This document shows positions 1 to 7,035 of a DNA stretch of 19,555 nt, piece by piece (positions within the stretch are counted from its first letter, which is position 1; each line of letters starts with the position of its first letter). The notes under the pieces were generated by a model. That model saw nothing but the letters and a program-made list of their open reading frames with translations, was not told the origin of the DNA and ran no database searches. Source of the DNA: Blastococcus sp. Its GTDB lineage: Bacteria; Actinomycetota; Actinomycetes; Mycobacteriales; Geodermatophilaceae. The stretch lies in the NCBI GenBank assembly GCA_025963345.1, contig JAOPUS010000024.1, positions 1 through 19,555 on the forward strand, given 5' to 3'. Position numbers and translations under genes: made by a program.

Positions 1-2
1 TG

Positions 3-1121
3 TACCGGGACGGAACCGTCCTCGGGCGGACCTACGCCGCGCCGCTGCTGGTCGGCACTGCCGTGACGACACCGGGCGGCGCTGGGACCCCGGGCACGGG
101 CGCCCCGGGCACAGACGCCCCCGGCACCGGAACGCCCGGAACGGGTACCCCGGACGCCGGCACTCCCGGCAGTCCTGGCACCGGAACTCCTGGCACCAGC
201 CCGCCCGGCACGGGCGGCGGCTCCGGCTCCGGCGGCGGCTCCGGCTCCGGCGGATCGAGTTCCGGCGGGACCGGCGACGGTTCGGGCACGACCCCGGACG
301 CGACCGGCGACGGGTCTGGCACACCCAGCGACGGCTCGGGCACCCCCCGCGACGAATCCGGCGACGGCTCCGGCGCCCCCGGCACCCCTGGCACCGGCAC
401 CCCTGGCTCCGGCACCCCTGGCTCCGGCACGCCCGGCACGCCCGGCACCCCTGGCACCCCTGGCACCGGCACGCCCGGCACCGGGACCCCGGGTTCCGGC
501 TCGGACGGCTCCGGGTCGGGCGGCTCGGACTCGGGCGGCGCCCCGGCACCGGAAGTCGGCGGCAGCGTGACGTTCCCCGGCTCCGGTTCCTTCGGGATCA
601 CCTCGATGAGCCCGGCCACGGTGGACATCGCCGGCGGGACGCTCGTGACCATCACCGGTTCGGCGCTGCCCGCCAATCCCCGCGTGCGGGTCGGCGACTC
701 GGCGTCGGCGGTCGTGGTCTCCTCCTCGCCCACCAGCGTCGTCTTCCGGTCCCCCGCCCGGGTGGCCGGCGTCTACGACGTGCATGTCTTCGCCACCGAC
801 GGCACCACGGCGGTGCTCGAGGCGGCCCTGACCTACGTCGACGGCGCAGGGTCCGGCACCCCCGGCACCGACACCCCCGGCACCGACAACACCCCCGGCA
901 CCGGCACGGGGACCGGCGGGTCCGGCTCCGGCGGCTCGGACGCGGGTGGGTCCGGTCCGGACGGCTCCGGCTCCGACTCGGGCGGCTCCGGCGGCGCCGC
1001 AGGACCGGTCGTCGCGACCGGTCCGGGTGGGGAGCGACTCGTGCGGACGACGAAGTTCGCCGCACTGGGCTCGATCTGGTCGATGGACTGCTCGACGTCC
1101 TGCACCGGGGTCGCGATCTGA
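3..1121 (+). CDS. IPT/TIG-domain surface protein with Gly/Pro/Thr-rich linkers (5' partial)
   Basis: The frame is open from the left edge, so this is the C-terminal part of a longer protein; the internal GTG at 63 is probably not the start. In order it shows about 20 residues that look like the end of an upstream domain, a linker of about 150 residues built from GTPGTG, GSGG and GDGSGT units, one IPT/TIG immunoglobulin-like domain (nt about 594-839; it contains SPATVDIAGGTLVTITGS and ends ALTYVDG), a second Gly/Ser/Pro linker, and a conserved-looking tail with two cysteines (MDCSTSC). IPT/TIG domains with disordered linkers are typical of secreted or cell-wall-anchored proteins. No LPXTG or transmembrane anchor is visible at the C-terminus. 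The molecular function is unknown. A 14-bp hairpin follows the stop. Confidence 0.75.
   Translation, partial: YRDGTVLGRTYAAPLLVGTAVTTPGGAGTPGTGAPGTDAPGTGTPGTGTPDAGTPGSPGTGTPGTSPPGTGGGSGSGGGSGSGGSSSGGTGDGSGTTPDATGDGSGTPSDGSGTPRDESGDGSGAPGTPGTGTPGSGTPGSGTPGTPGTPGTPGTGTPGTGTPGSGSDGSGSGGSDSGGAPAPEVGGSVTFPGSGSFGITSMSPATVDIAGGTLVTITGSALPANPRVRVGDSASAVVVSSSPTSVVFRSPARVAGVYDVHVFATDGTTAVLEAALTYVDGAGSGTPGTDTPGTDNTPGTGTGTGGSGSGGSDAGGSGPDGSGSDSGGSGGAAGPVVATGPGGERLVRTTKFAALGSIWSMDCSTSCTGVAI
91..545 (+). repeat. Low-complexity coding repeat (GGCACC/CCTGGC units)
   Basis: Imperfect tandem hexamers such as ggcacc-cctggc and ggcacg-cccggc, plus ggctcc-ggcggc units, encode the PGTGTPG/GSGG linker of the IPT protein. 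The densest tract is about 376-500. Synonymous differences between units (cct, ccc, ccg for Pro) indicate amino-acid-level repetition as much as recent DNA duplication. A shorter tract with the same composition recurs at about 853-1005 after the IPT domain. Confidence 0.8.
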
Positions 1122-1415
1122 GGCACCCCTTCGAACCGCTGCGCCCCGTCCGACTTCCCCACATGCGGACGGGGCGCAGCACGTTCGGCGGCCGTGCCGT
1201 CTCTGAGGTCAAGGACCTCGCCCTGGTCCACGCGGATCGCTGCGGCGGTCGACGTCTCGTCGTCCCTCGCGACAGGGGGGCGACGATGTCCCGGGCTGTC
1301 CCAGATGGCCGAGCGGCTACGGTCGGAGCGACCGGCTTGCTGGCCGAGAGGCGGCGCTGATCAGGGGGGTCTGCTCCCGCACGCCAGTGGCCGCCAGGTA
1401 CTCTGGCGGGCGTTC
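1122..1415. other. Intergenic region upstream of tRNA-Gly
   Basis: Apart from the hairpin at 1139-1179 and a TACTCT -10-like hexamer at 1399-1404, about 11 nt before the tRNA, I see no supportable gene. A short palindrome gaggtc-aag-gacctc lies near 1205-1219, with no evidence of function. No good -35 is visible. Confidence 0.5.
1139..1179 (+). terminator. Hairpin terminator after the IPT gene
   Basis: A perfect 14-bp inverted repeat (ctgcgccccgtccg at 1139-1152, cggacggggcgcag at 1166-1179) with a 13-nt loop lies 17 nt after the stop. There is no T-tract, as is common for actinobacterial terminators. Confidence 0.7.
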
Positions 1416-1486
1416 GCGGGTGTAGTTCAATGGTAGAACATCAGCTTCCCAAGCTGACAGTGCGAGTTCGATTCTCGTCACCCGCT
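1416..1486 (+). tRNA. tRNA-Gly (anticodon CCC)
   Basis: A complete cloverleaf: acceptor arm GCGGGTG/CACCCGC with discriminator T at 1486; D arm GTTC/GAAC; anticodon stem TCAGC/GCTGA with loop TTCCCAA, placing anticodon CCC at 1448-1450; T arm GCGAG-TTCGATT-CTCGT. CCA is not encoded, so it must be added after transcription. It reads GGG codons. A TACTCT -10-like element lies at 1399-1404. Confidence 0.97.
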
Positions 1487-1548
1487 CGCTCGAGTGCTCA
1501 CCGTTGACCCCTGCGGGCTGACCGTTGATCACCGGATACACAGGGAAT

Positions 1549-1587
1549 GGCCCCGCCGGCCCGGAAACGGGTGCCGGCGGGGCCTTT
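1549..1587 (+). terminator. Intrinsic terminator after tRNA-Gly
   Basis: A 12-bp inverted repeat ggccccgccggc (1549-1560) / gccggcggggcc (1573-1584) is followed by TTT at 1585-1587. This is a standard GC-rich stem that ends the tRNA transcript. Confidence 0.85.
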
Positions 1588-1955
1588 CTCGTGTGCTCAG
1601 GGTGTCATTCGCCGCGGCGTGAGATGACCGGGCTCGCGGCTCCGATTCCGGGCACCGAGTCGGGCCCGCTCCGCGGGTGACGCCGGGGCCGCACCGTGGG
1701 TTGCGTCCCGGAGAGGCCGGGGTATCGGGCGGACGGCGAGGATGTGGCCGTCGCACCGGTAAGGGACGGGTCGACCGCCGACATGGCTGTTCGTCGTCGC
1801 CGTGACGTTCCCCTCGGAACGCCGCCCAGCGCCCCCGCGTTGATCTTCCTGGCAGGCCCCCCTGCTCCCTGGCCCATCGCGTCGAAGAGAGACATGAGCA
1901 CAGATCACATAGCCCCGGCCACGCACCTCGAGTCCACTGAGGGGGTGTGTGGCCT
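1588..1955. other. Noncoding leader region upstream of the CNNM operon
   Basis: No convincing protein gene. It holds a small hairpin (cgttcc/ggaacg, 1806-1821), a possible ECF-type promoter at 1816-1841 and a possible short leader ORF at 1894-1959, each listed separately. Confidence 0.5.
1816..1841 (+). promoter_or_regulatory. Candidate ECF-sigma promoter (GGAAC-N18-GTT)
   Basis: GGAAC at 1816-1820 and GTT at 1839-1841 are separated by 18 nt, the pattern recognised by SigE/SigH(SigR)-type ECF sigma factors in actinobacteria. It would start transcription near 1848 and give a leader of about 100 nt for the CNNM operon. The motif is short, so a chance match is possible. Confidence 0.3.
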
Positions 1956-1959
1956 GTGA
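1894..1959 (+). CDS. Possible 21-codon leader ORF overlapping the CNNM start
   Basis: ATG at 1894 follows a purine run (gaagagagac). The ORF runs 21 codons to a TGA at 1957-1959 that overlaps the downstream GTG (shared GTGA at 1956-1959), an arrangement suited to translational coupling. Any gene beginning GTGA has a TGA in that offset frame, and short open frames are common at this GC content, so chance is a serious alternative. The peptide resembles nothing I know. Confidence 0.2.
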   Translation: MSTDHIAPATHLESTEGVCGL

Positions 1960-3350
1960 CGACAGCCCTCTCGTTGCTGTCGGGTGTGCTGGTGGTCTTG
2001 CTGATCACCGCGGTCACGGGTTACTTCGTGGCCCAGGAGTTCGCCTACATGGCCGTCGACCGCTCGCGGCTGAAAGCCCGCGCGGAGGCCGGTGACGCCG
2101 CCGCGCAGCGGGCGCTGGTGATCACCCGCCGCACGTCGTTCATGTTGTCGGGCGCGCAGCTGGGCATCACCGTCACCGGTCTGCTGGTCGGTTACGTGGC
2201 CGAGCCGCTGATCGGTGAGTCGCTGGGCGCCATGCTGGGCGGCGTCGGGATCCCCACCGGGGTCAGCGTGGGCATCGGCGCGGTGCTGGCGCTGCTGTTC
2301 GCCACCGTGGTGCAGATGCTCTTCGGCGAACTCGTCCCCAAGAACCTCGCCATCGCCCGCCCCGAACCGGTCGCCCTGAAGCTCGCGGGCTCCACGGCGC
2401 TCTACCTGTCGGTGTTCGGCTGGCTGATCCGGGTCTTCGACCAGGCATCCAACCTGCTGCTGCGCGCACTGAAGATCGAACCGGTGCACGACGTCGAGCA
2501 CTCGGCGACCGCCCGCGACCTCGAGCACATCGTCGAGGACTCGCGCGAGAGCGGGGACCTGCCGGTGGAGTTGTCGATGCTGCTCGACCGCATCCTCGAC
2601 TTCCCCCGGCGCACCGCCGGGCACGCGATGATCCCCCGCTCGCGGGTGGACACCGTGGAGGACACCGACACCATCGGCCGCGTCCGCGCGCTCATGGCCG
2701 ACGGCCACTCGCGCTATCCGGTGCTGGCCGAGGACACCCAGGACGTCGTCGGCGTCGTGCACCTGGCCGACCTGCTGGCCACCACCGAGCCCGACACCGC
2801 TCCGGTGACCGCCATCGCCCGCCCGTGCCTGGTCGTGTCCCATCTGAGCCCACTGCCCGAGGTGCTCCGCCAGCTCACCGAGACCGACAACGAGCTCGCG
2901 TGCGTCGTCGACGAGTACGGCGGCTTCACCGGCGTGATCACGCTGGAGGACCTCGCCGAGGAGCTGGTCGGGGAGATCACCGACGAGCACGACCACGCAG
3001 CCCCGGAGTACGAGCCGGTCGAGGGTGACGGGATCTGGGAGATGTCCGGAGATGTCCACGTCGACGAGGTGGAGCGCGCGCTGGGCGTCGATCTGCCGCG
3101 CGGGGACTACGAGACCATCGCCGGCCTGGTCATCGCCTCCTACGGAGGCCTTCCGCCCGTGGGCACCACGCTGGAGATCGAACTGCCGCCCGACCCGGCG
3201 CAGCTGGCCCACGACGACGAACCGACACCGCGGATCCTGCGCATCGAGGTGCTCGAGGTCGACCGGCACGTCCCCTCTCGCGTGCGGCTGACGCTGCCCG
3301 ACGTCGTCGACGCCGCCCGCGCCGCTACCGATGAGGAGACCTCCCGATGA
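1956..3350 (+). CDS. CNNM/CBS transporter-family membrane protein (CorC/HlyC type), long form
   Basis: A 464-residue member of the family once called hemolysin C/CorC, linked to Mg2+/Co2+ handling and related to human CNNM proteins. Order: CNNM (DUF21) membrane domain at about residues 1-185 with three hydrophobic segments and the conserved GELVPKN (124-130); a CBS pair at about 220-340 including DEYGGFTGVITLEDL; a C-terminal CorC_HlyC domain at about 355-450 (GDYETIAGL). GTG at 1956 is preferred over the in-frame GTG at 1947 because the gaggggg at 1939-1945 lies 10 nt from the former and only 1 nt from the latter. The stop overlaps the next gene (ATGA), so the two are cotranslated and probably act as a pair. 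The ion transported cannot be told from sequence. Confidence 0.9.
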   Translation: MTTALSLLSGVLVVLLITAVTGYFVAQEFAYMAVDRSRLKARAEAGDAAAQRALVITRRTSFMLSGAQLGITVTGLLVGYVAEPLIGESLGAMLGGVGIPTGVSVGIGAVLALLFATVVQMLFGELVPKNLAIARPEPVALKLAGSTALYLSVFGWLIRVFDQASNLLLRALKIEPVHDVEHSATARDLEHIVEDSRESGDLPVELSMLLDRILDFPRRTAGHAMIPRSRVDTVEDTDTIGRVRALMADGHSRYPVLAEDTQDVVGVVHLADLLATTEPDTAPVTAIARPCLVVSHLSPLPEVLRQLTETDNELACVVDEYGGFTGVITLEDLAEELVGEITDEHDHAAPEYEPVEGDGIWEMSGDVHVDEVERALGVDLPRGDYETIAGLVIASYGGLPPVGTTLEIELPPDPAQLAHDDEPTPRILRIEVLEVDRHVPSRVRLTLPDVVDAARAATDEETSR

Positions 3351-4366
3351 CCGACAACCCCTGGGTCGTCCTCACCGCCACGGGGGCCATCGTCGCGCTG
3401 AGCGCCTTCTTCGTGGCCGTCGAGTTCGCCCTCATGGCCGCCAAGCGGCACCGGCTCGAGGACGCCGCCACCACCAGCCGGGCGGCCCGCGCCGCGCTGC
3501 GCAGCGCCTCGGAGCTGACCCTGCTGCTGGCCGGCTCCCAGCTCGGCATCACGCTGTGCACCCTGGCGCTCGGCGCGATCACCAAGCCCGCCGTACACCA
3601 CTGGCTCACCCCGCTGTTCGCCACGTGGGGACTGCCGCTGGTCGCGGCCGACGTCGCCGGCTTCGTCCTCGCGCTGCTGATCGTCACCTTCATCCACCTC
3701 GTGGTCGGTGAGATGGCCCCGAAGTCCTGGGCGATCGCCCACCCGGAGAAGTCCGCCACCCTGCTCGCCCTGCCCATGCGGGCGTTCATGTGGACCACCC
3801 GCCCGCTGCTCGGGGCGCTCAACGAGGCGGCCAACGGGCTGCTCCGCAAGGTGGGTGTGGACCCGGCGAACGAGGTCGCCGTCGGCCAGAACCCCGAAGC
3901 GTTGCTCCATTTGGTGGAGCATTCGGCGAACGTCGGCGCCCTGGATGCGCGCTTCCTGGCGCCCATCTCGGGCGCACTGGAGATGGAGCGCCTGACCGTC
4001 CGCGAGCTCGTGACGCCCGGGGCGCCGCTCACCGCCGTGTCCGCGGACGCGACGGTCCGCGACGTGCGGGAGGCCGCGAGGCGGTCGGGCCATCTGCGGA
4101 TCCTGCTCCGCGACGGCGAGCGGATCACCGCCGTCGTGCACGTCCGGGACACGCTGACCGCACCCGACGACGCTCCGGCGGCGCAGTTCGCCCGCCCGGT
4201 GTTCATCCTCGACGCGGACACCACTGTCCACGCCGCGCTCAAGGCGATGCGGGAGACGCGCAACCACCTCGCCGTCGTCACCGAGGCCGGTGCCGTCGCC
4301 GGGGTCGTCACCCTGGCCGACGTGCTCCGTCGCCTGTTCCCGCAGGCGGGCGAAGCGGCAGCCTGA
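3347..4366 (+). CDS. CNNM/CBS transporter-family membrane protein, short form
   Basis: A 339-residue paralogue of the preceding protein, starting inside its stop codon with a GAGGAG Shine-Dalgarno at 3333-3338. The N-terminal CNNM domain has hydrophobic segments near residues 8-30, 60-80 and 100-122 and a conserved VGEMAPKSWAIAHPE, equivalent to GELVPKN of its neighbour. A degenerate CBS pair follows at about 220-330, and the protein ends right after it (VAGVVTLADVLRRLF). The C-terminal CorC_HlyC domain of the first protein is missing. Tandem long/short pairs of this family are common in actinobacteria. A heteromeric complex is an inference from the overlap and the complementary domain content. 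Confidence 0.9.
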   Translation: MTDNPWVVLTATGAIVALSAFFVAVEFALMAAKRHRLEDAATTSRAARAALRSASELTLLLAGSQLGITLCTLALGAITKPAVHHWLTPLFATWGLPLVAADVAGFVLALLIVTFIHLVVGEMAPKSWAIAHPEKSATLLALPMRAFMWTTRPLLGALNEAANGLLRKVGVDPANEVAVGQNPEALLHLVEHSANVGALDARFLAPISGALEMERLTVRELVTPGAPLTAVSADATVRDVREAARRSGHLRILLRDGERITAVVHVRDTLTAPDDAPAAQFARPVFILDADTTVHAALKAMRETRNHLAVVTEAGAVAGVVTLADVLRRLFPQAGEAAA

Positions 4367-4464
4367 CGCCGCTGATCACCGAGCCGACGCCGCCGGACGG
4401 ACCGCGACACCCGGTTGCGGTCCACCCGGCACGGCCGGCCTTGCCCCGGGGTAGGGCGGTGGCC

Positions 4465-4635
4465 ATGAGTGGTGAGGACAAGATCAGCAACAAGATCGAC
4501 GAGTTGGCCGGCAAGGGCAAGGAGACGGCGGGTCGGGCCACCGACGACCCCGACCTCGAGGCCGAGGGCAAGAGTGAGCAGGCCAAGAGCAACCTGAAGC
4601 AGGCCGGCGAGAAGGTGAAGGACGCCTTCACGTAG
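4465..4635 (+). CDS. csbD: CsbD-family stress protein
   Basis: A 56-residue hydrophilic protein, Lys/Glu/Ala-rich, with the family signature DKISNKIDELAGKGKETAGR near the start and KSEQAKSNLKQAGEKVKDAF at the end. CsbD proteins are small, soluble, general-stress-induced proteins (SigB-dependent in Bacillus) of unknown biochemical role. ATG at 4465 follows a weak AGGGCGG. A GGGTAG resembling a SigB/SigF -10 lies at 4449-4454, but I find no matching GTTT -35, so stress-sigma control is not demonstrated. It follows the CNNM pair by 98 nt and ends before a convergent hairpin. Confidence 0.92.
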   Translation: MSGEDKISNKIDELAGKGKETAGRATDDPDLEAEGKSEQAKSNLKQAGEKVKDAFT

Positions 4636-4666
4636 GCCGCGGAGACACCCACTACCTCGAACGCGA

Positions 4667-4698
4667 CAGCGGCTCAGATCCCCGGGTCTGGGCCGCTG
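4667..4698. terminator. Bidirectional hairpin between csbD and the GGDEF-EAL gene
   Basis: cagcggctcagatc (4667-4680) pairs with ggtctgggccgctg (4685-4698) over 14 positions with two G-T pairs and a CCCG loop. It lies between convergent stops at 4635 and 4721 and can serve both strands. Confidence 0.7.
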
Positions 4699-4720
4699 TT
4701 GGTCGTCGTGAAGCCGGCGA

Positions 4721-6772
4721 TCAGGCGCCGGTGCGGACCGTGCCCTCGGGGTCGTGGATGGTGCCGACCCGGTCCAGCAGCTCGCTGAGCGCCTCAGCGA
4801 GCATCGGCCGCGCGTAGTGGTAGCCCTGCGCGATGTCGCAGCCGAGCGCCCGCAGCGCGTGCACGTGCTCGGCGCCCTCGACACCCTCGGCGACGACGGT
4901 GAGGCCCAGGTTGTGGCCCAGGTCGATCGCGGTGCGCACCAGGACGGCGTCCTGCTGCGTGGTCGTCATGCCCAGCACGAACGAGCGGTCGATCTTGAGT
5001 TCGTCCACCGGGAGGCGACGGAGGTAGGCCATGGAGCTGTAGCCGGTCCCGAAGTCGTCGATGGACAGCCGGACGCCCAGGTCGTGCAGGCGCTCGAGGA
5101 CCTCCATGCACCGGGCGGCGTCGCCCATGACGGCGCTCTCGGTGACCTCGAGGCGCAGCAGCTCGGCGGGCACCCGGTGCTCGGCGAGCAGCCGCTGCAC
5201 GAGCTGGGGCAGGTCGGCGTCCAGCAGGCAGCGGGTGGACAGGTTGACCGCGACGGGGACGGCGTGGCCGGCGTCCAGCCAGTGCCGCATCTGCCTCAGG
5301 GCCAGGCCCAGGACGCGCTCGGTCAGCCGCAGGATGATGCCGGTGCCCTCGGCGACCGGGATGAACTCGTCGGGCGGGATGAGGCCCTCGGTCGGGTGCT
5401 GCCAGCGCAGCAAGGCCTCGACACCCTCGATCCGCTCGCCGTCCAGGGTGTACTTCGGCTGGTAGTTGAGGAACAGCTCCTCGGAGCCCTCCAGCGCGCG
5501 GCGCAGGTCGCCGAGAACCGTGAGACGCCACGGCGCGGTGACGTGCTGATCGGGCTCGAACACCACGGCGCCGGCCTTGAGCTCCTTGGCCGCGTACATA
5601 GCGATGTCGGCGTTGCGGAGGAGTTCCTCGGTGTCGGTGCCGTGCCAGGGGGAGAGCACGATCCCGACGCTGGCCTCGACGTCGAGCGCGACGCCGTCGA
5701 CGTCGAAGGGGCGGTGCAGTGCCTCGCGCAGTCGTTCGGCGACGGCCCGCGCCTCGGCGACGCCGTCCACCGAGGGCAGCAGGACGGCGAACTCGTCGCC
5801 ACCGAGCCGGGCGACGGTGTCCCCGTCGCGCAGCACCGACCGCAGCCGGGGGCCGACCTGGCAGAGCAGTTTGTCGCCGTAGGAGTGGCCCAGGCTGTCG
5901 TTGATCTCCTTGAACCGGTCCAGGTCGATGAGCAGGAGGGCGATCTCGCCCTCGGAGCGGGTGGCGGCGGCCAGGCCCTGTCCGAGGCGGTCGCGCAGCA
6001 GCTCCCGGTTGGGCAGGCCGGTGAGCGCGTCGTGGGTGGCCTGGTGCCGGTCCCGCTCGGCGGAGGTCTGTAGCTCCTGGGTCTGGCGCTGCAGCTTCCG
6101 CGACGCCGAGGCGATGAAGCGGAAGAGCACGCCGTAGAAGACGGCCAGCCCGACGACCAGGGTGATCGTGAGGGTGCGGACGTCCGCGCTCACGGCGGCG
6201 GCGACCGGGGCGTAGGGAAGGTAGAGCTCCATCGCGCCGTCGGGTGAGTCCGAGCCCTCGTACTGGATCGGCACGTAGACCTCGAGGAGCTGACGAGTGC
6301 CGTTCTCGCTGCCTGCGCCGTCGCCGGCGCTGCTCGAGAAACCGGAGACGACCTCGCCGTTCAGCACCGCGTCGAGCTCGTGGGAGGTCGAGGTCGTGCC
6401 GATGGATTTGTGCTCCTCGGAGTACACGATCGTGCGGTCGCGGTTGTAGATGGTCAGCTCGACCGGGTCGAGGTCGTCCAGCTGCCGTCCGCCGGCCTGC
6501 AGTTGCCCCGCGGCGGCTTCGATCGCCCGCTCCACCCCGGCCAGCCGCTCGGCGTCGAAGCCGTTGGCGAGGTCCTCCGGCGTCAGCTGAGGCTGTAGGC
6601 CGAGACGGACGGTCACGATGACGGTCCACTCGGCCTGCTCCCGGGCCCGCTCGCTGATCGCCGTGCTGAGCACGGAGGAGAGCACCAGGCCCACGGCGAG
6701 CGTCAGGAGCAGGCTGATCGCGCCGAAGCGCGTCAGCATGCTGGCGCCACGCAGCCGACGGAGGAGGCTCAT
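4721..6772 (-). CDS. Membrane-bound GGDEF-EAL cyclic-di-GMP enzyme
   Basis: A 683-residue protein that would make and/or degrade c-di-GMP. Order from ATG 6772: transmembrane helix about 15-40, a periplasmic-side sensor region of about 160 residues resembling a Cache/CHASE-like fold, second transmembrane helix about 200-222, GGDEF domain about 245-405 with intact GGDEF (324-328) and an inhibitory I-site RDGD (315-318) five residues upstream, then EAL domain about 420-665 with EALLRW (452-457), NLS, EVTES, IDDFGTGYSS and VVAEGVE. All the usual catalytic acids of both domains are present, so it may be bifunctional. A GTG at 6850 would extend the frame by 26 residues. I chose ATG 6772 because the extension is hydrophilic and unlike the family, although its Shine-Dalgarno is weak. 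Confidence 0.9.
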   Translation of the reverse strand: MSLLRRLRGASMLTRFGAISLLLTLAVGLVLSSVLSTAISERAREQAEWTVIVTVRLGLQPQLTPEDLANGFDAERLAGVERAIEAAAGQLQAGGRQLDDLDPVELTIYNRDRTIVYSEEHKSIGTTSTSHELDAVLNGEVVSGFSSSAGDGAGSENGTRQLLEVYVPIQYEGSDSPDGAMELYLPYAPVAAAVSADVRTLTITLVVGLAVFYGVLFRFIASASRKLQRQTQELQTSAERDRHQATHDALTGLPNRELLRDRLGQGLAAATRSEGEIALLLIDLDRFKEINDSLGHSYGDKLLCQVGPRLRSVLRDGDTVARLGGDEFAVLLPSVDGVAEARAVAERLREALHRPFDVDGVALDVEASVGIVLSPWHGTDTEELLRNADIAMYAAKELKAGAVVFEPDQHVTAPWRLTVLGDLRRALEGSEELFLNYQPKYTLDGERIEGVEALLRWQHPTEGLIPPDEFIPVAEGTGIILRLTERVLGLALRQMRHWLDAGHAVPVAVNLSTRCLLDADLPQLVQRLLAEHRVPAELLRLEVTESAVMGDAARCMEVLERLHDLGVRLSIDDFGTGYSSMAYLRRLPVDELKIDRSFVLGMTTTQQDAVLVRTAIDLGHNLGLTVVAEGVEGAEHVHALRALGCDIAQGYHYARPMLAEALSELLDRVGTIHDPEGTVRTGA

Positions 6773-6983
6773 GCCCGCTGCATCGGAAGATGGCGCACAT
6801 CTCTTGAGGGAGGGATCGTCCCCACCTCCGTCGGGGTGATGCTCACGCACTGTGCGATGTGCGCACGGCGGGGCGCGCTGCGGGCCTTTTCACAGTCACG
6901 TGCATGCGCGAGGAAGTCACTGTGCGTGTGGACACGCAGCCGGCTCGAATCGAAACGACGCCGGTACGCTTCCGGCATCGGCG

Positions 6984-7003
6984 GCCGGGCCCTTGGTCCC
7001 TGC
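6984..7003 (+). promoter_or_regulatory. Candidate DosR/DevR box
   Basis: GCCGGGCCCTTGGTCCCTGC. Read on the minus strand, its 14-bp core matches the mycobacterial DosR consensus (GGGACTWWAGTCCC) at 11 of 14 positions. Its centre (6993/6994) is exactly -42.5 if transcription starts at the A of the usp ATG (7036), the place where DosR normally sits as an activator. The consensus is established knowledge; function here is inference. Confidence 0.45.
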
Positions 7004-7019
7004 CGGAGACCCGGCAGGG
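6998..7019. repeat. Perfect 9-bp inverted repeat in the usp promoter
   Basis: CCCTGCCGG (6998-7006), AGAC, CCGGCAGGG (7011-7019). It overlaps the right end of the DevR-box-like element and lies just upstream of the predicted -10 (7024-7029). It could be a repressor operator or, if an upstream transcript exists, an RNA hairpin. Confidence 0.6.
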
Positions 7020-7035
7020 CCGCAACGATCAATTC

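Larger units (their letters stand above)
6773..7035. promoter_or_regulatory. Divergent control region between the GGDEF-EAL and usp genes
   Basis: This 263-bp region serves both divergent genes. It contains a direct repeat CACTGTGCG at 6848-6856 and 6918-6926 with an inverted CACAGT at 6891-6896, the DevR-box-like element at 6984-7003, a perfect inverted repeat at 6998-7019 and a -10-like AACGAT at 7024-7029. An open frame continues upstream of the usp start, but nothing in it looks conserved. Confidence 0.5.

Noticed and set aside
376..500. CRISPR-like or minisatellite repeat
   Set aside because: The units are contiguous hexamers in coding frame with synonymous variation and no spacers; a low-complexity protein linker explains them.
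32..1231. Minus-strand ORFs opposite the IPT gene (32-733, 652-1212, 833-1231)
   Set aside because: Reverse readings of the GC-rich repeat; Pro/Glu/Val or Arg repeats without a recognisable domain.
1306..1322. tRNA-Ser/Leu-like D-arm (tggccgagcggctacgg)
   Set aside because: No matching acceptor stem, anticodon stem or TTCGA T-loop follows; a chance resemblance or very old remnant.
4428..4464. SigB/SigF promoter for csbD
   Set aside because: GGGTAG is present at 4449-4454 but there is no GTTT-like -35 at the required distance.
1905..6073. Very long antisense or out-of-frame ORFs (minus 1905-3269, 3140-4267, 3325-4884; plus 4754-6073)
   Set aside because: They mirror the CNNM and GGDEF-EAL genes, have compositions typical of shadow frames (Arg/Ala/Gly or Val/Asp/Gln-rich) and show no domain, and the real genes are unambiguous.
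6805..6835. Second DosR-like box upstream of the GGDEF-EAL gene (GGGACGATCCC on the minus strand)
   Set aside because: The half sites are 3 bp too close to each other for a DosR box, and no -10 is placed to use it.
6904..7035. N-terminal extension of the usp gene from ATG 6904
   Set aside because: It would place the DevR-like box and the -10 inside coding sequence and adds a stretch unlike UspA proteins. Kept as an alternative in the gene entry.
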